A stretch of DNA of 64,000 bases from an uncultured Bacilli bacterium. Its GTDB lineage: Bacteria > Bacillota_I > Bacilli_A > RF39 > UBA660. The stretch covers positions 59,842 through 123,841 of the forward strand of contig CASPWD010000007.1 in assembly GCA_949425635.1 (NCBI GenBank). Reading direction: 5' to 3'. Position 1 is the first letter of the stretch, and every line of letters starts with the position of its first letter. Of this stretch, positions 62,238-64,000 are shown piece by piece. A model generated the notes under the pieces. The model searched no databases and had not been told where the DNA came from. It was given only the letters and a program-made list of their open reading frames with translations. The position numbers and the translations under genes were made by a program.

Positions 62238-62633
62238 ATGAGTTTAATTCCAAGAAATTTTTATTTAGATGACATTTTTGATGAATTTAGTAGAGTACAA
62301 AGAACTAATGACATGAAGTGTGATATTTATGAAAAGGATGGAAATTATAACATAGAACTTGATATTCCAGGTTATGATAAAAGTGATATTAAAATTGAAT
62401 GTGATAACAACGTTCTAACAATCACTGCTGAAAAAAACAATGAAAACAAAGAAGAAGACGAAGATAAAAAATACATCAGACGTGAAAGAGTTTATGGTAA
62501 AGTAACAAGAACGTTTAACTTCTCTGATATCGACGAAGATGCTATTAAAGCAGAATTCACAAATGGTATCTTAAGAGTTGTAGTTCCAAAAGCTGAACCA
62601 GTAGAAACTAAAAAAGTCATCGAAATAAATTAA
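62238..62633 (+). CDS. Small heat shock protein Hsp20 (alpha-crystallin domain)
   Basis: 131 residues: short N-terminal arm (LIPRNFYLDDIFDEF), alpha-crystallin domain with YNIELDIPGYDKSDIKIE, and the signature RRERVYGKVTRTFNF ... FTNGILRVVVPK, then a VIEIN tail. An ATP-independent chaperone that holds unfolding proteins. AGAAGGA upstream; controlled by CIRCE. Confidence 0.95.
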   Translation: MSLIPRNFYLDDIFDEFSRVQRTNDMKCDIYEKDGNYNIELDIPGYDKSDIKIECDNNVLTITAEKNNENKEEDEDKKYIRRERVYGKVTRTFNFSDIDEDAIKAEFTNGILRVVVPKAEPVETKKVIEIN

Positions 62634-62644
62634 TAAAATTAACT

Positions 62645-62670
62645 AAGAGAAGCATTATTGCTTCTCTTTT
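62645..62670 (+). terminator. Terminator of hsp20
   Basis: AAGAGAAGC (62645-62653) pairs with GCTTCTCTT (62660-62668), followed by TT. Confidence 0.82.
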
Positions 62671-62680
62671 ATCATAAAGA

Positions 62681-62712
62681 AAAAGTCTCTCAATACTCTT
62701 GAAAGACTTTTT
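62681..62712 (-). terminator. Terminator of the second SipW-type gene
   Basis: AAAAGTCT (62681-62688) pairs with AGACTTTT (62704-62711), with a second helix TCAA/TTGA inside. Confidence 0.8.
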
Positions 62713-62735
62713 AACTCATAGCTATAGTTTAATGT

Positions 62736-63752
62736 TTAATCAAGAAAATATACCAAATCATCTATTTTATCTTCTACAAACTCATCAAACACCTCAGGTT
62801 GCATTATATGTACAACAAAATACAATGTATAAGTCGCTCCACTATAACCATTTCCAGTAGAATGACATTTTGATTTTTGACCAACTACTTTAGACATATC
62901 AAGGTCTTCTGCTTGAACATTTGTATCAGAACTTGTATTTTTTGGTACTGGTTTCAATACTTCTGTACCATCTTCCATTACGTAATATGTATCACATACT
63001 AAACCATCAACATACCCACCTTCTGAATCTGATACAGCATATGGATTAAAAGTTACAGAATCTAAAAATGATGTTGTTGTCTCTCCTGCTGCTAGTTCTT
63101 TGTTATAAACAAATAAACCATTATCTCCTAAATATGGAAGTTCTTCTTTTACATATGATCCACCTTCAGCTTCTATCCATTCATATCTGTCAGTATCTTC
63201 ATTATATACTTCATCATGAGTTCCGTTACCTTCCCCAACATAATCATATGTATATTCATAATAATGCGACCAATCTTCTCCATTCGCTAAATTTAGGATT
63301 GCTGATGAGCGAATTGTTAAACAAGCTCCAACTGCATTAGAAGGAATTGCGATATCGTACATTCGGTCTTCGACTGGAAAAATATACTTTTCAGTATACT
63401 CAGGACAGGTTTCACTCTCATCAAAAATATACTTTAATGACCTAAAATCCCACTCAACTCCCCATGGATCTAGTCTATCTCCATTTCCTGATGTCCATTC
63501 TTGGTAAACCTCTACTGCTACCTTAACTGGTCTTGTTCCTGTATTAGTAACTTCCAACTTTTTCTCAGTTGTATCTCCTGGTCTCCAATCACTTGGACTT
63601 ACGAATTTTTCTTCTATTTCTTGTTCGAATTTGTCAGTGTGAAAAATATTTTCAAATACTGCATAGTTTGAGAAATATGCAATTGTTCCACCGACAACAC
63701 CAATAATTGCCACAAGAACTAAAGCAATTAATGGTTTTCTGTTCTTTTTCAT
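62736..63752 (-). CDS. SipW-type secreted surface protein (TasA/BsaA-like), copy 2
   Basis: 338 residues, same SipW-type signal peptide (GGTIAYFSNYA) and first 77 codons as the gene at 9066. The middle differs strongly (it has acidic, Tyr-rich inserts and different spacing), while the C-terminal part shares long blocks such as DNGLFVYNKELAAGETTTSF, NPYAVSD, CDTYYVMEDGTEVLK and FVVHIMQPEVFDEFVEDK. The C-terminus is shorter and lacks the Cys-containing tail of copy 1. Expression should follow the TA-tract promoter at 63940-63968. Confidence 0.85.
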   Translation of the reverse strand: MKKNRKPLIALVLVAIIGVVGGTIAYFSNYAVFENIFHTDKFEQEIEEKFVSPSDWRPGDTTEKKLEVTNTGTRPVKVAVEVYQEWTSGNGDRLDPWGVEWDFRSLKYIFDESETCPEYTEKYIFPVEDRMYDIAIPSNAVGACLTIRSSAILNLANGEDWSHYYEYTYDYVGEGNGTHDEVYNEDTDRYEWIEAEGGSYVKEELPYLGDNGLFVYNKELAAGETTTSFLDSVTFNPYAVSDSEGGYVDGLVCDTYYVMEDGTEVLKPVPKNTSSDTNVQAEDLDMSKVVGQKSKCHSTGNGYSGATYTLYFVVHIMQPEVFDEFVEDKIDDLVYFLD

Positions 63753-63986
63753 TTTCCTACTTCCTTTCTAAAAATCTATATCAAAGATAATACTTTCATA
63801 TTATCTAGATACCACCTAAAGTAGGAAGATACAAAAAGGAAGGAAATCCTTACTATAATTTTTAATTTACTATAATATACTTCCTACATCATTAGAAAGT
63901 CACTTATGTACTTGTATATCGTGACTATCCTACTATACAAGTATAATATATATATATATATATATCAAGGCCTCAACGGCCTTTTT
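63523..63986 (-). repeat. 464-bp perfect direct repeat, copy 2
   Basis: Identical, base for base, to 9877-10340 and in the same orientation. It holds the first 77 codons, leader, promoter with (TA)9 tract, inverted repeat and GGCC hairpin. Confidence 0.97.
63940..63968 (-). promoter_or_regulatory. Candidate phase-variable promoter, copy 2
   Basis: Minus strand: TTGATA (63968-63963), 17 bp of mostly TA repeats (tract 63947-63965), TATACT (63945-63940). Both copies have the same tract length in this genome. Confidence 0.65.
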
Positions 63987-64000
63987 ATTATAAAAAAAGC

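Noticed and set aside
1..64000. CRISPR array, prophage or insertion sequence
   Set aside because: No regularly spaced direct repeats, no integrase or transposase motifs, and no terminal inverted repeats with target duplications were seen; the only long exact repeat is the 464-bp SipW module.
1..64000. Mycoplasma genetic code (TGA as Trp)
   Set aside because: Trp is encoded by TGG throughout and TGA closes genes, for example the radical SAM gene at 22846, so code 11 applies.

Overview
The window is an AT-rich chromosomal segment of a low-GC Bacillota, probably an uncultured anaerobic gut Bacilli-type organism (Erysipelotrichales or RF39-like). TGA is used as a stop and TGG as Trp, so the code is 11 rather than the Mycoplasma code. 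Shine-Dalgarno sites are strong (AGGAGG, or GGTGAT very close to the start), promoters are classic sigma-A, and hairpin terminators sit between most convergent genes. Phosphoketolase, a class III (oxygen-sensitive) ribonucleotide reductase, several radical SAM enzymes and a CIRCE-controlled Hsp20 point to a fermentative anaerobe. I see no insertion sequence, prophage module or CRISPR array.

Layout. 1-9 kb: phosphoketolase 3' end, four unrecognised proteins, a GT39-like / GtrB-like glycosyltransferase pair, a phosphoesterase and a hotdog thioesterase. 9-10.3 kb: a SipW-type secreted protein whose 5' module recurs perfectly at 63.5-64 kb. 11.3-24.8 kb: one long minus-strand run. It starts at a strong promoter with a PLP decarboxylase-fold protein, a radical SAM enzyme, a NadE-like synthetase and a nucleotidyltransferase/phosphoribosyltransferase fusion, continues into a compact AddAB pair, and ends in small membrane and GNAT-like proteins. 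25-36 kb: tRNA-His, lipoprotein and zinc-ribbon proteins, an enlarged RNase R, a UMPH-1-like nucleotidase with a radical SAM/SPASM-like enzyme, and a surface pair (an NlpC/P60 protein without its catalytic residues beside a thioester-domain wall protein). 36-45 kb: thioredoxin-like protein, FolD, ABC-F, MazG-like, HD, PAP2, a diaminopentanoate dehydrogenase-like enzyme, a Clp-type AAA ATPase with an amidoligase-like protein, and tRNA-Asn. 45-53 kb: LemA-like, RluA, two YibE/F proteins, a candidate type I toxin-antitoxin locus, and two large surface proteins. 53-64 kb: NrdD with its glycyl-radical domain in a separate gene, a candidate 0.9-kb structured noncoding RNA, three tandem HExxH protease paralogues, DusB, Hsp20 and the second SipW-type protein.

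The most striking points are: (1) two SipW-type surface genes sharing a perfect 464-bp 5' module in which a (TA)9 tract forms the spacer between the -35 and -10 boxes, a likely slippage switch; (2) a type I toxin-antitoxin-like locus at 49.2-49.5 kb; (3) a roughly 0.9-kb orphan structured RNA at 56.0-56.9 kb; (4) NrdD split from its glycyl-radical domain; (5) the PLP / radical SAM / NadE / adenylyltransferase-PRTase operon. All functional assignments come from reading motifs by eye; no database search was run.
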